The translations under genes and the position numbers were made by a program. Under the pieces are notes generated by a model. It saw nothing but the letters and a program-made list of their open reading frames with translations. It had not been told where the DNA came from and did not search any database. Positions 16,576 through 24,155 of a DNA stretch of 64,000 nucleotides are shown here, one piece after another (the stretch's first letter is position 1; every line of letters begins with the position of its first letter). This stretch comes from Namhaeicola sp039714555 (GTDB lineage: Bacteria; Bacteroidota; Bacteroidia; Flavobacteriales; Flavobacteriaceae). The stretch is taken from positions 80,588-144,587 of the forward strand of contig JBDLJB010000004.1 of assembly GCA_039714555.1 (NCBI GenBank), given 5' to 3'.

Positions 16576-17217
16576 ATGAAAAAAGTAAATTCAAAATCAA
16601 AAGTAAATAAACTATCCTCCTTTGAAGGAGCAGGAGGAGGCATTATAATAATTGATTATGGAGCCGGTAATATTCAATCAATAAAATTCGCATTGAATAG
16701 ATTAGGTTATAGTGCAATTTTATCAAGCGATATAAATGAGATACAAAACGCTGATAAAGTTATATTTCCTGGTGTAGGAGAAGCAAGTAATGCAATGAAA
16801 GCATTGAAAAACAAAGGACTAGATAAAATAATTCCAAATTTAAAGCAACCGGTATTAGGCATTTGTTTGGGTTTACAATTAATGTGTAAACATTCTGAAG
16901 AGAATGATACTAGCGGATTAGGCATTTTTGATATAAATGTTAAACGATTTCCAAATGAAATGAAAGTCCCTCAAATTGGATGGAATCAAATTGAAGATTT
17001 AAAAGGAAAATTATTTAATGGAATTCATGATAAAGAATTTATGTATTTGGTTCATAGTTATTATGTTCCTAGAAATGAATTTACAGTTGCAATAACCAAT
17101 TACGGATTTGATTACACTTCGGCAATGCAAAAAGACAATTTTTATGGTGTTCAATTTCACCCTGAAAAAAGTAGTAATGCCGGTGAACAATTGTTAGATA
17201 ATTTTTTAAAAATATAA
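16576..17217 (+). CDS. hisH: Imidazole glycerol phosphate synthase, glutamine amidotransferase subunit
   Basis: HisH releases ammonia from glutamine and channels it to HisF. The class I amidotransferase triad is visible: Cys97 in GICLGLQL, and His195 and Glu197 in QFHPEKS. The oxyanion region FPGVGEA is also present. The protein is 213 residues, with the family N-terminus (IIIIDYGAGNIQSI) starting only near residue 23; HisH proteins normally begin a few residues before this point. The extra N-terminus is encoded partly by a GA/CT-rich inverted segment (16616-16640) that looks inserted. No alternative ATG lies between it and the conserved core, so the extension is probably translated. It is followed 11 bp later by hisA. 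Confidence 0.95.
   Translation: MKKVNSKSKVNKLSSFEGAGGGIIIIDYGAGNIQSIKFALNRLGYSAILSSDINEIQNADKVIFPGVGEASNAMKALKNKGLDKIIPNLKQPVLGICLGLQLMCKHSEENDTSGLGIFDINVKRFPNEMKVPQIGWNQIEDLKGKLFNGIHDKEFMYLVHSYYVPRNEFTVAITNYGFDYTSAMQKDNFYGVQFHPEKSSNAGEQLLDNFLKI
16616..16640. repeat. Possible degenerate repeat in the 5' end of hisH
   Basis: CTCCTT (16617-16622) and AAGGAG (16625-16630) form inverted arms followed by CAGGAGGAGG. The purine-rich composition differs from its AT-rich surroundings and resembles the CT/GA-rich intergenic repeats that I know from flavobacterial genomes. Similar, weaker sequences occur in the hisB-hisH spacer (16535-16564) and the hisA-hisF spacer (about 17969-17989). The link between them is by eye only. 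Confidence 0.4.
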
Positions 17218-17228
17218 AGGAGAAAAAG

Positions 17229-17960
17229 ATGAGAATAATACCTGCAATAGATATAATCAACGGAAGATGTGTAAGACTTACTAAAGGCGATTATACAACA
17301 CAAATAGTTTACAATGAAGATCCTCTTGAAGTAGCTAAACAATACGAAGATCATGGAATTAGATATTTACATTTGGTTGATCTGGACGGTGCAAAATCAA
17401 ATAAAATTTACAACTATAAGATTTTAGAAAAAATTGCTACAAAAACCAATTTAAATATTGATTTTGGTGGAGGACTAAAAACGGATGGAGATTTAAAAAT
17501 TGCATTTAATTCAGGAGCAAATCAAATTACAGGAGGAAGTATTGCAATAAAAAACCCTGATTTATTTATGGAATGGCTAAAAGCATATGGAAGTGATAAA
17601 ATAATTTTAGGGGCAGATGCAATTAATGAAGTAATTGCCATAAGTGGCTGGTTAGAAGAATCAAGTGAAGAAATAATACCCTTTATTAAAAACTATAAAA
17701 ATAAAGGTATTAAATATGTAATTAGTACAGATATTACAAAAGATGGAATGTTAAAAGGACCATCATTAGATCTGTATCAAAAAATATTAGATTCGATTCC
17801 AAATATCAATTTAATAGCAAGTGGTGGAATTACATCAATAAAAGATTTGGAAGACCTAAAGAAAATGGGTTGTGAAGGAGCAATAATTGGTAAAGCCATC
17901 TATGAAAATAGAATTAGTTTAAAAGAATTAGAAAAGCTAGTAAACAGTAATGAATATTAA
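17229..17960 (+). CDS. hisA: ProFAR isomerase (HisA)
   Basis: HisA isomerises the aminoaldose ProFAR to PRFAR in a TIM barrel. The 243-residue product starts MRIIPAIDIINGRCVRL, with the catalytic aspartate at position 8, and has the phosphate-binding halves DFGGGLKTDGD and LIASGGITSIKDL, together with VISTDITKDGMLKGPS, which contains the second catalytic aspartate. Length is normal. Unusually for this window the start codon has a good Shine-Dalgarno sequence, AAAGGAG at 17217-17223. It lies between hisH and hisF. Confidence 0.96.
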   Translation: MRIIPAIDIINGRCVRLTKGDYTTQIVYNEDPLEVAKQYEDHGIRYLHLVDLDGAKSNKIYNYKILEKIATKTNLNIDFGGGLKTDGDLKIAFNSGANQITGGSIAIKNPDLFMEWLKAYGSDKIILGADAINEVIAISGWLEESSEEIIPFIKNYKNKGIKYVISTDITKDGMLKGPSLDLYQKILDSIPNINLIASGGITSIKDLEDLKKMGCEGAIIGKAIYENRISLKELEKLVNSNEY

Positions 17961-18011
17961 TTAATTGTGCTCTCTTTTGGAGTAGTGATGTTTAAAAGAT
18001 AAAAATGGTTT

Positions 18012-18767
18012 ATGTTAACAAAAAGAATTATACCTTGTTTGGATATCAAGAACGGCAGAACCGTAAAAGGCATAAATTTTATTGATCTAAAAGATGCCGG
18101 AGATCCTGTTGAATTAGCTGGGATTTATAGTAATCAAGGAGCTGATGAATTGGTTTTTTTAGATATAACTGCAACTGAAGAAAGACGAAAAACCTTGATT
18201 GAGTTGGTTAAAAAAGTTGCTCAAAAAGTAAATATTCCTTTTACTGTTGGCGGAGGAATATCAACAATTAATGATGTAGATAGTTTATTACATGCAGGAG
18301 CAGATAAAGTTTCAATAAATTCGGCTGCCATAAAAAACCCTGATCTGATCAACGAATTGGCTACAAAATTTGGTTCGCAATGTTTAGTAGTTGCCATTGA
18401 TGCAAAAAAAGTTGGACACGAATGGAAAGTACATTTGGTAGGTGGTAAAATACCAACTGAAATTGATTTATTTGAATGGACAAAAGAAGTAGCACATAGA
18501 GGAGCAGGTGAAATATTATTTACTTCAATGAATAATGACGGTACAAAAAAAGGCTTTGCAAATAAAGCCTTGGCAAAAATGTCTTCTATGGTAAATATAC
18601 CAATAATTGCATCAGGTGGAGCCGGTAGTATTCAACATTTTATTGATACCTTTAATGAAGGGAAGTCAGATGCAGCTTTGGCTGCGAGTGTTTTTCATTT
18701 TAAAGAGATTGAAATACGAAGTCTGAAACAAGAATTGAAAAAGAATAATATTCCCGTAAGGATATAA
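18012..18767 (+). CDS. hisF: Imidazole glycerol phosphate synthase, cyclase subunit
   Basis: HisF uses ammonia supplied by HisH to turn PRFAR into imidazole glycerol phosphate and AICAR. The 251-residue TIM barrel begins MLTKRIIPCLDIKNGRTVKGINF, with catalytic Asp11, and contains FLDITATEERRKT, FTVGGGISTINDVDSLLHAGADKVSINSAA in two adjacent motifs, VVAIDAKK with the second catalytic aspartate, and IIASGGAGSIQHF. The length is normal. It is separated from hisA by 51 bp holding a CT/GA-rich sequence (about 17969-17989) and from hisIE by 30 bp. Confidence 0.97.
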   Translation: MLTKRIIPCLDIKNGRTVKGINFIDLKDAGDPVELAGIYSNQGADELVFLDITATEERRKTLIELVKKVAQKVNIPFTVGGGISTINDVDSLLHAGADKVSINSAAIKNPDLINELATKFGSQCLVVAIDAKKVGHEWKVHLVGGKIPTEIDLFEWTKEVAHRGAGEILFTSMNNDGTKKGFANKALAKMSSMVNIPIIASGGAGSIQHFIDTFNEGKSDAALAASVFHFKEIEIRSLKQELKKNNIPVRI

Positions 18768-18797
18768 GTAATTAAAATATTTTAAATTTAAAATTAA

Positions 18798-19406
18798 ATG
18801 AAACCAGATTTCAATAAAAACAAAGATGGATTAATACCGGCAATCATTCAAGATAATGACACTAAAAATGTATTGATGTTAGGTTATATGAATGAAGATG
18901 CTTTTCAAAAAACTTTAGAAACCAACAAAGTAACTTTTTATAGTCGTAGTAAACAAAGGTTATGGACAAAAGGGGAGGAGAGTGGTAATTTTTTAAATTT
19001 TGTTAATATTAAACTAGATTGCGATGCGGATACTTTATTGGTTTTTGTAATACCAAACGGGCCAACTTGTCATAAGGGAACAGATACTTGTTGGGGTGAA
19101 AAAAATGAACTAGAATTTGGTTTTTTAACAAAACTTGAAAATGTAATTCTACAAAGAAAAGAACACCCTGAAAGTGAAAAATCATATGTTGCTTCTTTAT
19201 TTGAAAAAGGTATCAATAAAATTGCTCAAAAAGTAGGTGAGGAGGCAGTAGAAGTCATTATTGAAGCAAAAGATAATAATGATGATCTGTTCTTAAATGA
19301 AAGTGCTGATCTTCTATTTCATTATTTAATTTTGTTAGAAGCTAAAGGTTATGGATTAAAAGATGTTGAAGAAATTTTAAAAAACAGACATAAATCATCT
19401 TCATAG
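18798..19406 (+). CDS. hisI: Bifunctional phosphoribosyl-AMP cyclohydrolase / phosphoribosyl-ATP pyrophosphohydrolase
   Basis: This HisIE fusion of 202 residues performs steps 2 and 3 of histidine synthesis. The N-terminal cyclohydrolase (about 1-110) has MLGYMNEDAF, TFYSRSKQRLWTKGEESGN, the metal-binding LDCDADTLLVFV and GPTCHKGTDTCW. The C-terminal pyrophosphohydrolase (about 115-200) has KVGEEAVEVIIEAK and ESADLLFHYLILL with the acidic residues of the MazG-like fold. The domain order is the usual one. It completes the set of histidine enzymes in this operon; all eight genes are intact. Confidence 0.96.
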   Translation: MKPDFNKNKDGLIPAIIQDNDTKNVLMLGYMNEDAFQKTLETNKVTFYSRSKQRLWTKGEESGNFLNFVNIKLDCDADTLLVFVIPNGPTCHKGTDTCWGEKNELEFGFLTKLENVILQRKEHPESEKSYVASLFEKGINKIAQKVGEEAVEVIIEAKDNNDDLFLNESADLLFHYLILLEAKGYGLKDVEEILKNRHKSSS

Positions 19407-19426
19407 TTTTTGATTATATTTGAAAT

Positions 19427-19834
19427 ATGAGTTTAAAAGTACCGAATAATTCTGTTTCCTTTCATCATTCTTTCTTTGTAAAATTAGAAGATATAGATGA
19501 ATTAAACCATGTTAATAATGTTGTTTATTTAAAATGGATTAATGAAATATCAGGAAAACATTGGGGAATTTTATCTACTGAAGAGATCAATAAAAAGTAT
19601 TTTTGGGTGGTTTTACGGCATGAAATTGACTATCTACGATCAGCTAAATTAAACGATGAAATTACAGTTTACACTTGGGTTGGAGAATCGAGTGGTGTTA
19701 AATCAATTAGGCATGTTCATATTTATAAAGGAGATACATTATTAGTTAAAGCTCAAACTACTTGGTGTTTGATGGATACAAAAACATTGAGACCAACCAG
19801 AATTAACCAAGAAATTTTAATTTTAATTTCATAG
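19427..19834 (+). CDS. Acyl-CoA thioesterase, 4HBT hotdog family
   Basis: The 135-residue protein has the single hotdog domain of 4-hydroxybenzoyl-CoA-type thioesterases. The active-site segment is DIDELNHVNNVVYLKWINE, where the family normally has an acidic residue or asparagine near the start of the long helix. These enzymes hydrolyse acyl-CoAs; the substrate cannot be read from the sequence. It starts 20 bp after hisI on the same strand and so is probably read through from the his operon, although it has no evident role in histidine synthesis. A TATATTTG sequence at 19415-19422 is too close to the ATG to be a convincing separate promoter. Confidence 0.85.
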   Translation: MSLKVPNNSVSFHHSFFVKLEDIDELNHVNNVVYLKWINEISGKHWGILSTEEINKKYFWVVLRHEIDYLRSAKLNDEITVYTWVGESSGVKSIRHVHIYKGDTLLVKAQTTWCLMDTKTLRPTRINQEILILIS

Positions 19835-19947
19835 ATTAAGATTATTTGGTTAATTAATTGACTTTATATTGTAAAAAAAATTATTAATTAATAAAAATTG
19901 AGTTCATTGTTAAATATTTGTTAACTTTATTATAAATTTGTCATCAA

Positions 19948-21861
19948 ATGACTAAACAATTACAATTTTTATTTATTATTATCATTACAATAAATTATCA
20001 CTTATTATATTGCCAGAGTGATAGTTATGCTAATAATGATGCAGAATTTAACTACAATATTAAATCCAGCTCCAATTTTAATATTAATCCTAACAATTTA
20101 GAAAATTTCGGTACTGACTATTATTCTTTGATCCAGTATTACAATAGTATTGATATAAACTATATCCGTAAAGGTGAAGTTTCTTTTTTAGATCTGGATC
20201 TTAACCCTATTGATATTGATATAAATTCAATTGAGTTTTTGGTTGATTCTCGTGATTCAACTATATTGTTAAATAAAGCAGTTTCTCCGGAATCTGCTCA
20301 AAATTTATTTTCTTTAAATGAAAAGCAATATGTGAGTACTTATGGAGGAAATGATTTTTTATCTGCTAAAATCAACAGTTATAAAAATTTACAATTTTCA
20401 ACAGATAAAATGCGATATTCAAAAAAGTATTTACAGTTTTGGGATTGGAAGAGTTTAAACCATCCACCCTTAAGAAAATTACAATATCCATTAGATTTTT
20501 ATGATACAAATAAAAAGGCAATTGATTATGATACTATAAACTCACCTTTTTTTAATCCTGATTTTCATTTCATTTTAGATAAGAATACAAATACACATTT
20601 AACTTTTGGCAACCACTTAGAGCTTTTGAGAAATGGCTACTCTTATCAGAAAAAGTTAGAATTGATAAAAAGTGCTAAATCCAGTATCTTAATTTCTGTA
20701 ATGTCTTATTTTAACGATGAGAGTACAACAAAAATGACCGAAGAATTGATTAAAAAATCTAAAGAAGGTGTAATAGTTTATCTTATCGTTGAAAAAGTTT
20801 GGACAAAATTAATGATGAAAAAAGCAATGCGAAAATTTAAGAAAAGTGATGTAGTTATTATTTACGCAGATGATCTATTGAATATAGAAAAAAATCAAGT
20901 TGCATTATTTCATAATAAAATTTTTGTGTTTGATGGTATAACTGCCATTGTTGGAGGTCAAAACATTATAGATAGCGATAATATTTCCAGTGGCTATAAC
21001 CATCAAAGCCATGATACAGATCTGCTAATTGAAGGTCCGGCAGTAACGGATATTGCTTTGAGTATAGTAGAACTTTTAGAAAGGTATAGTTTTGAGAAAA
21101 AATCAATTGATCAACAAATTGAATATATTAGATCTTATCAAGGGCAAATTCAGAATAGGTTAAAATTAGAAAAAGATCAAAAATTAAGAGGTCAGGAAAA
21201 TTATAAAGATATATTAGAAAATAAGAATACAAGATTGGATGGTGTTTGTAGATTTGTGATTCAAGGTCCTCAAAATGATAGGTTTGCTGTTTCAAAAGCA
21301 TTTTTATATTATTTTAAACATGCGCAAAATTCAATTGATATAACTACAGGTAAAATTAAGATTGATATAGATAATAAAGTATTAATAAGTAATTACGAAG
21401 GTTGGTCAAAACAAGTTTGGACTCAATTATTTAAATCTGCTGCTGAAGGAATTCAGATCAATTTAATTCATAATGGAATTGATGGAGGGAATGGTGAATT
21501 TACAAATTATTTAAAACGGAAGGTTTTGACTGAGCCTGACAATAAATTTATTACTTCATATTTTCCATCTATGGCAGAGAGATTTGATCTAAAAGCAGCA
21601 AAACGAAATTATCCTGTTTTATATTACTTGCAAGAACAGAAGAATATTAATGCATGGATGTATTTTCAGTATATGCATTCTAAAACGTTTTTAATAGATA
21701 GGTTTGTGGTTTCAGTAAGCAGCTATAACCTTGATAATTGGTCTTCAGATAAAAGTCAGGAATCTGGTTTGATTTGTCAGGATAAAGAGCTGGCAAAGCA
21801 ATTTGAATATTTTTATGTTTTAGATAAAGTCAATTCAACACCTGTTTTACTAAAAAATTGA
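19948..21861 (+). CDS. Phospholipase D-like protein, exported
   Basis: The 637-residue protein starts with a signal peptide (about 1-22). It contains two HxK motifs of the phospholipase D superfamily: FHNKIFVFDG (His322, Lys324) followed by GGQNI, and MHSKTFLIDR (His577, Lys579) followed by SSYNLDNWS. The two halves would form one active site through a phosphohistidine intermediate, as in cardiolipin synthases and secreted phospholipases D. A long N-terminal region of about 200 residues has no match that I recognise. Export to the periplasm suggests a role in phospholipid turnover rather than cytoplasmic synthesis. A TAAATTTG box lies at 19933-19940, but only 8 bp before the start. Confidence 0.85.
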   Translation: MTKQLQFLFIIIITINYHLLYCQSDSYANNDAEFNYNIKSSSNFNINPNNLENFGTDYYSLIQYYNSIDINYIRKGEVSFLDLDLNPIDIDINSIEFLVDSRDSTILLNKAVSPESAQNLFSLNEKQYVSTYGGNDFLSAKINSYKNLQFSTDKMRYSKKYLQFWDWKSLNHPPLRKLQYPLDFYDTNKKAIDYDTINSPFFNPDFHFILDKNTNTHLTFGNHLELLRNGYSYQKKLELIKSAKSSILISVMSYFNDESTTKMTEELIKKSKEGVIVYLIVEKVWTKLMMKKAMRKFKKSDVVIIYADDLLNIEKNQVALFHNKIFVFDGITAIVGGQNIIDSDNISSGYNHQSHDTDLLIEGPAVTDIALSIVELLERYSFEKKSIDQQIEYIRSYQGQIQNRLKLEKDQKLRGQENYKDILENKNTRLDGVCRFVIQGPQNDRFAVSKAFLYYFKHAQNSIDITTGKIKIDIDNKVLISNYEGWSKQVWTQLFKSAAEGIQINLIHNGIDGGNGEFTNYLKRKVLTEPDNKFITSYFPSMAERFDLKAAKRNYPVLYYLQEQKNINAWMYFQYMHSKTFLIDRFVVSVSSYNLDNWSSDKSQESGLICQDKELAKQFEYFYVLDKVNSTPVLLKN

Positions 21862-21904
21862 AGCATAAATAAATTTAATTTCATTATAAAAAACTTTTAA
21901 ACTT

Positions 21905-23497
21905 TCACTTTGTTTCATTTGGGAGGTATGATACATTCAACTGTTGAACTTTCGGGTATTTTTCTGGTGTAAGTGTAAAGAACAAATCTATAGAACCATT
22001 CTCTGCTCTCAATTTGAAACTACCACGTAACTGATTAATTGGCTGTATTTTTTCTATATTTTGAATAACTCCAGCTTTATCCAATATTTCCTGTATATCA
22101 TTCATGCGATGTTCACGTGATTTATCGAGGTAAAAATTTTCTGCCAAAATTCTCTGTTCCAGAACCGGGTCCCAATGTTGAATTAATTTAACAATTTGAT
22201 CTTGTCGTTCAACTAAAATAGATGATACAGGTAACTTTCGGGGTTTTAGATCAATTGTTTCAAAAAGTAATTTCTCAATTTCTTTTCGTGGCCAAGGTGA
22301 AGTATATGTTAGATTACAAAAAGCCATAATGCCGATTCCATATTCAGGATAAAAAACGTAATTACTACCATATCCCGGAAGTGCACCACCATGAGAAACT
22401 AATCTAATACCATTACAGTATTCAGCAATTCCCAGACCAAAACCATAGCCCGAAATAATGGCGCATGGTTTATTATTCCAGTCTTTAGCTTTTGCATATA
22501 ATTTAGCAAATTGAGGTGTGTGCATTTCACGAAGAGTACTTCTTTTTACAGGCCCTCTATCTGATTGACTTCTGGGTGGCCATGCAGAGAGGTGTAAACT
22601 TACATATTTGCTAAAGTCCTCAATGGAGGTTATTAAGCCTCCCATGGCACCATAAGAACCATCATGAAGTAATGGTTCTAACTTCCATTGGTCATTTTCC
22701 CAGCGGTATCCATATGCAAATTGATTTTTGGGAACACTGTCATATTCCCAGTAGGTGTGTTCCATTTTTAGTGGTAATAAGATATTCTCTCTGATATATT
22801 CCTGATAAGGTATACCAGTAATACGTGAAATAATCTTGCCCAATAATGCATAGCCGGTGTTGCTGTACTCAAATTTGTATGAAGCTGGATTGGAAAAGGA
22901 TATCCCATTGGTAATAAGATTATTCAGCATTTGGTCTGATTCATCTAACTGACGGTCACCCCAAGGATTGTCTTCAGGAAATCCGGCAGTCATCGTCAGT
23001 AGGTTTTTAATATCAATGACAGGTGCATCACTTGTTAGGTATTCCAGTCCTGACATTTCCTGAATATATTTTTCCACTGGATCATTTAAAGAAAGTTTCC
23101 CTTCATCTCTTAATTTCATAATTGCCATTGCAGTAAAACTCTTTGTCATGGATGCAATCCGAAAGGAAGATTTTGATGTTACAGGGTTTTCACTCTCTAG
23201 ATTGATTAAACCTGTTGCAGAAGCAACTATTAATTCATTATCAACTACTAAACCGTATGCAATACCCGGGATATTCTTGGTCTTTCCATATTCTTCAATC
23301 AACCGCTTTATTTCCGGTGCAATTTCTTTTATCTTTTCCACGCGATTGTCGTATTCAAAATAGGCTGGTTTATAAGAATTTGAAATTGAATGGTCTGATG
23401 TAGTGTTTTCTTTCTTCTCTTTGGTTTCTGTTCGTGGGTTACAAGCTACTAAGCTCATAATTATATTAATAAAAATAAAATAATTTATAAATTTCAT
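21905..23497 (-). CDS. Serine hydrolase lipoprotein, beta-lactamase family
   Basis: The 530-residue protein has a lipoprotein signal (SLVAC, Cys19) and then a class C beta-lactamase-like domain (about 60-415). It shows SMTK (Ser116, Lys119), YSNTGY near residue 213 and a C-terminal LVSHGGALPGYGS that supplies the HxG motif. A further C-terminal region (about 430-530) resembles the accessory domain found in related Bacteroidota proteins. Likely activities are esterase or peptidase on extracellular substrates. It is only distantly similar to the serine hydrolase at 4508-5749. Base composition looks less AT-rich than the biosynthetic genes to the left. Confidence 0.85.
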   Translation of the reverse strand: MKFINYFIFINIIMSLVACNPRTETKEKKENTTSDHSISNSYKPAYFEYDNRVEKIKEIAPEIKRLIEEYGKTKNIPGIAYGLVVDNELIVASATGLINLESENPVTSKSSFRIASMTKSFTAMAIMKLRDEGKLSLNDPVEKYIQEMSGLEYLTSDAPVIDIKNLLTMTAGFPEDNPWGDRQLDESDQMLNNLITNGISFSNPASYKFEYSNTGYALLGKIISRITGIPYQEYIRENILLPLKMEHTYWEYDSVPKNQFAYGYRWENDQWKLEPLLHDGSYGAMGGLITSIEDFSKYVSLHLSAWPPRSQSDRGPVKRSTLREMHTPQFAKLYAKAKDWNNKPCAIISGYGFGLGIAEYCNGIRLVSHGGALPGYGSNYVFYPEYGIGIMAFCNLTYTSPWPRKEIEKLLFETIDLKPRKLPVSSILVERQDQIVKLIQHWDPVLEQRILAENFYLDKSREHRMNDIQEILDKAGVIQNIEKIQPINQLRGSFKLRAENGSIDLFFTLTPEKYPKVQQLNVSYLPNETK

Positions 23498-23642
23498 ATC
23501 TGTTAAATTAAATTGTTATGAAGGTTTCCTCTAAGATTCCGTTAAAAAGCAGGAATTAAGCCGATTTAAAGTTATTATTTTTAATTATTCTACCAAACAT
23601 AGCTGTGGTTTTATTGACATTCTTATATATTGGCTTTATAGT

Positions 23643-24125
23643 TTATTTCATTATACTTGATTCCAATAGCATCTTCTTAATCAAAGAAATCTGTCCTAAG
23701 TGATAGTAACTGTGTTCAATCATTGCATCAATATTCCTTCTATAACTTCCATATTTTTTATCTACAAATACTTCTTCTAGTTTTTTGTATGGCATAAGTT
23801 CTATTATGTTAGCGAACTTTTCTGAATCATTCCACATTTTATCCAATAATTTATTCCAATCTTCTTGTGATTTAATGGGAGGGAGGTTAAAACTATATTT
23901 ATCTCTAATGTCAAGTGAACCACCTTCAAATACATTCAATATTCCAGCTATATAATAATTGATATGGAAAGTAAGAGCTGCTATTGTATTCAGATTTCCG
24001 ATTTTGGTTGTAGCTTGTTTCCAGGTCAAGTCTAATAATTGATCTTTAAAATTAGTGCCTGCAATCCAGTCACCATTTAATAGGATTTCTCTAACTCGTT
24101 TAGCGATTTCTGCAGTTGATTTCAT
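23643..24125 (-). CDS. DinB-like metal-binding four-helix protein
   Basis: The 160-residue, largely helical protein has the three-histidine pattern of the DinB/YfiT superfamily: His54 in LTFHINYY, and His138 and His142 in EHSYYHLGQ. Family members are metal-dependent and include thiol transferases and many proteins without known function; the name comes from a DNA-damage-induced Bacillus gene. The small protein stands between the serine hydrolase and the YncE/phosphoesterase genes on the same strand, with gaps that allow separate transcription. Its role here is unknown. Confidence 0.75.
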   Translation of the reverse strand: MKSTAEIAKRVREILLNGDWIAGTNFKDQLLDLTWKQATTKIGNLNTIAALTFHINYYIAGILNVFEGGSLDIRDKYSFNLPPIKSQEDWNKLLDKMWNDSEKFANIIELMPYKKLEEVFVDKKYGSYRRNIDAMIEHSYYHLGQISLIKKMLLESSIMK

Positions 24126-24155
24126 AGATTATAATTATAAGATTTGAATATACGA

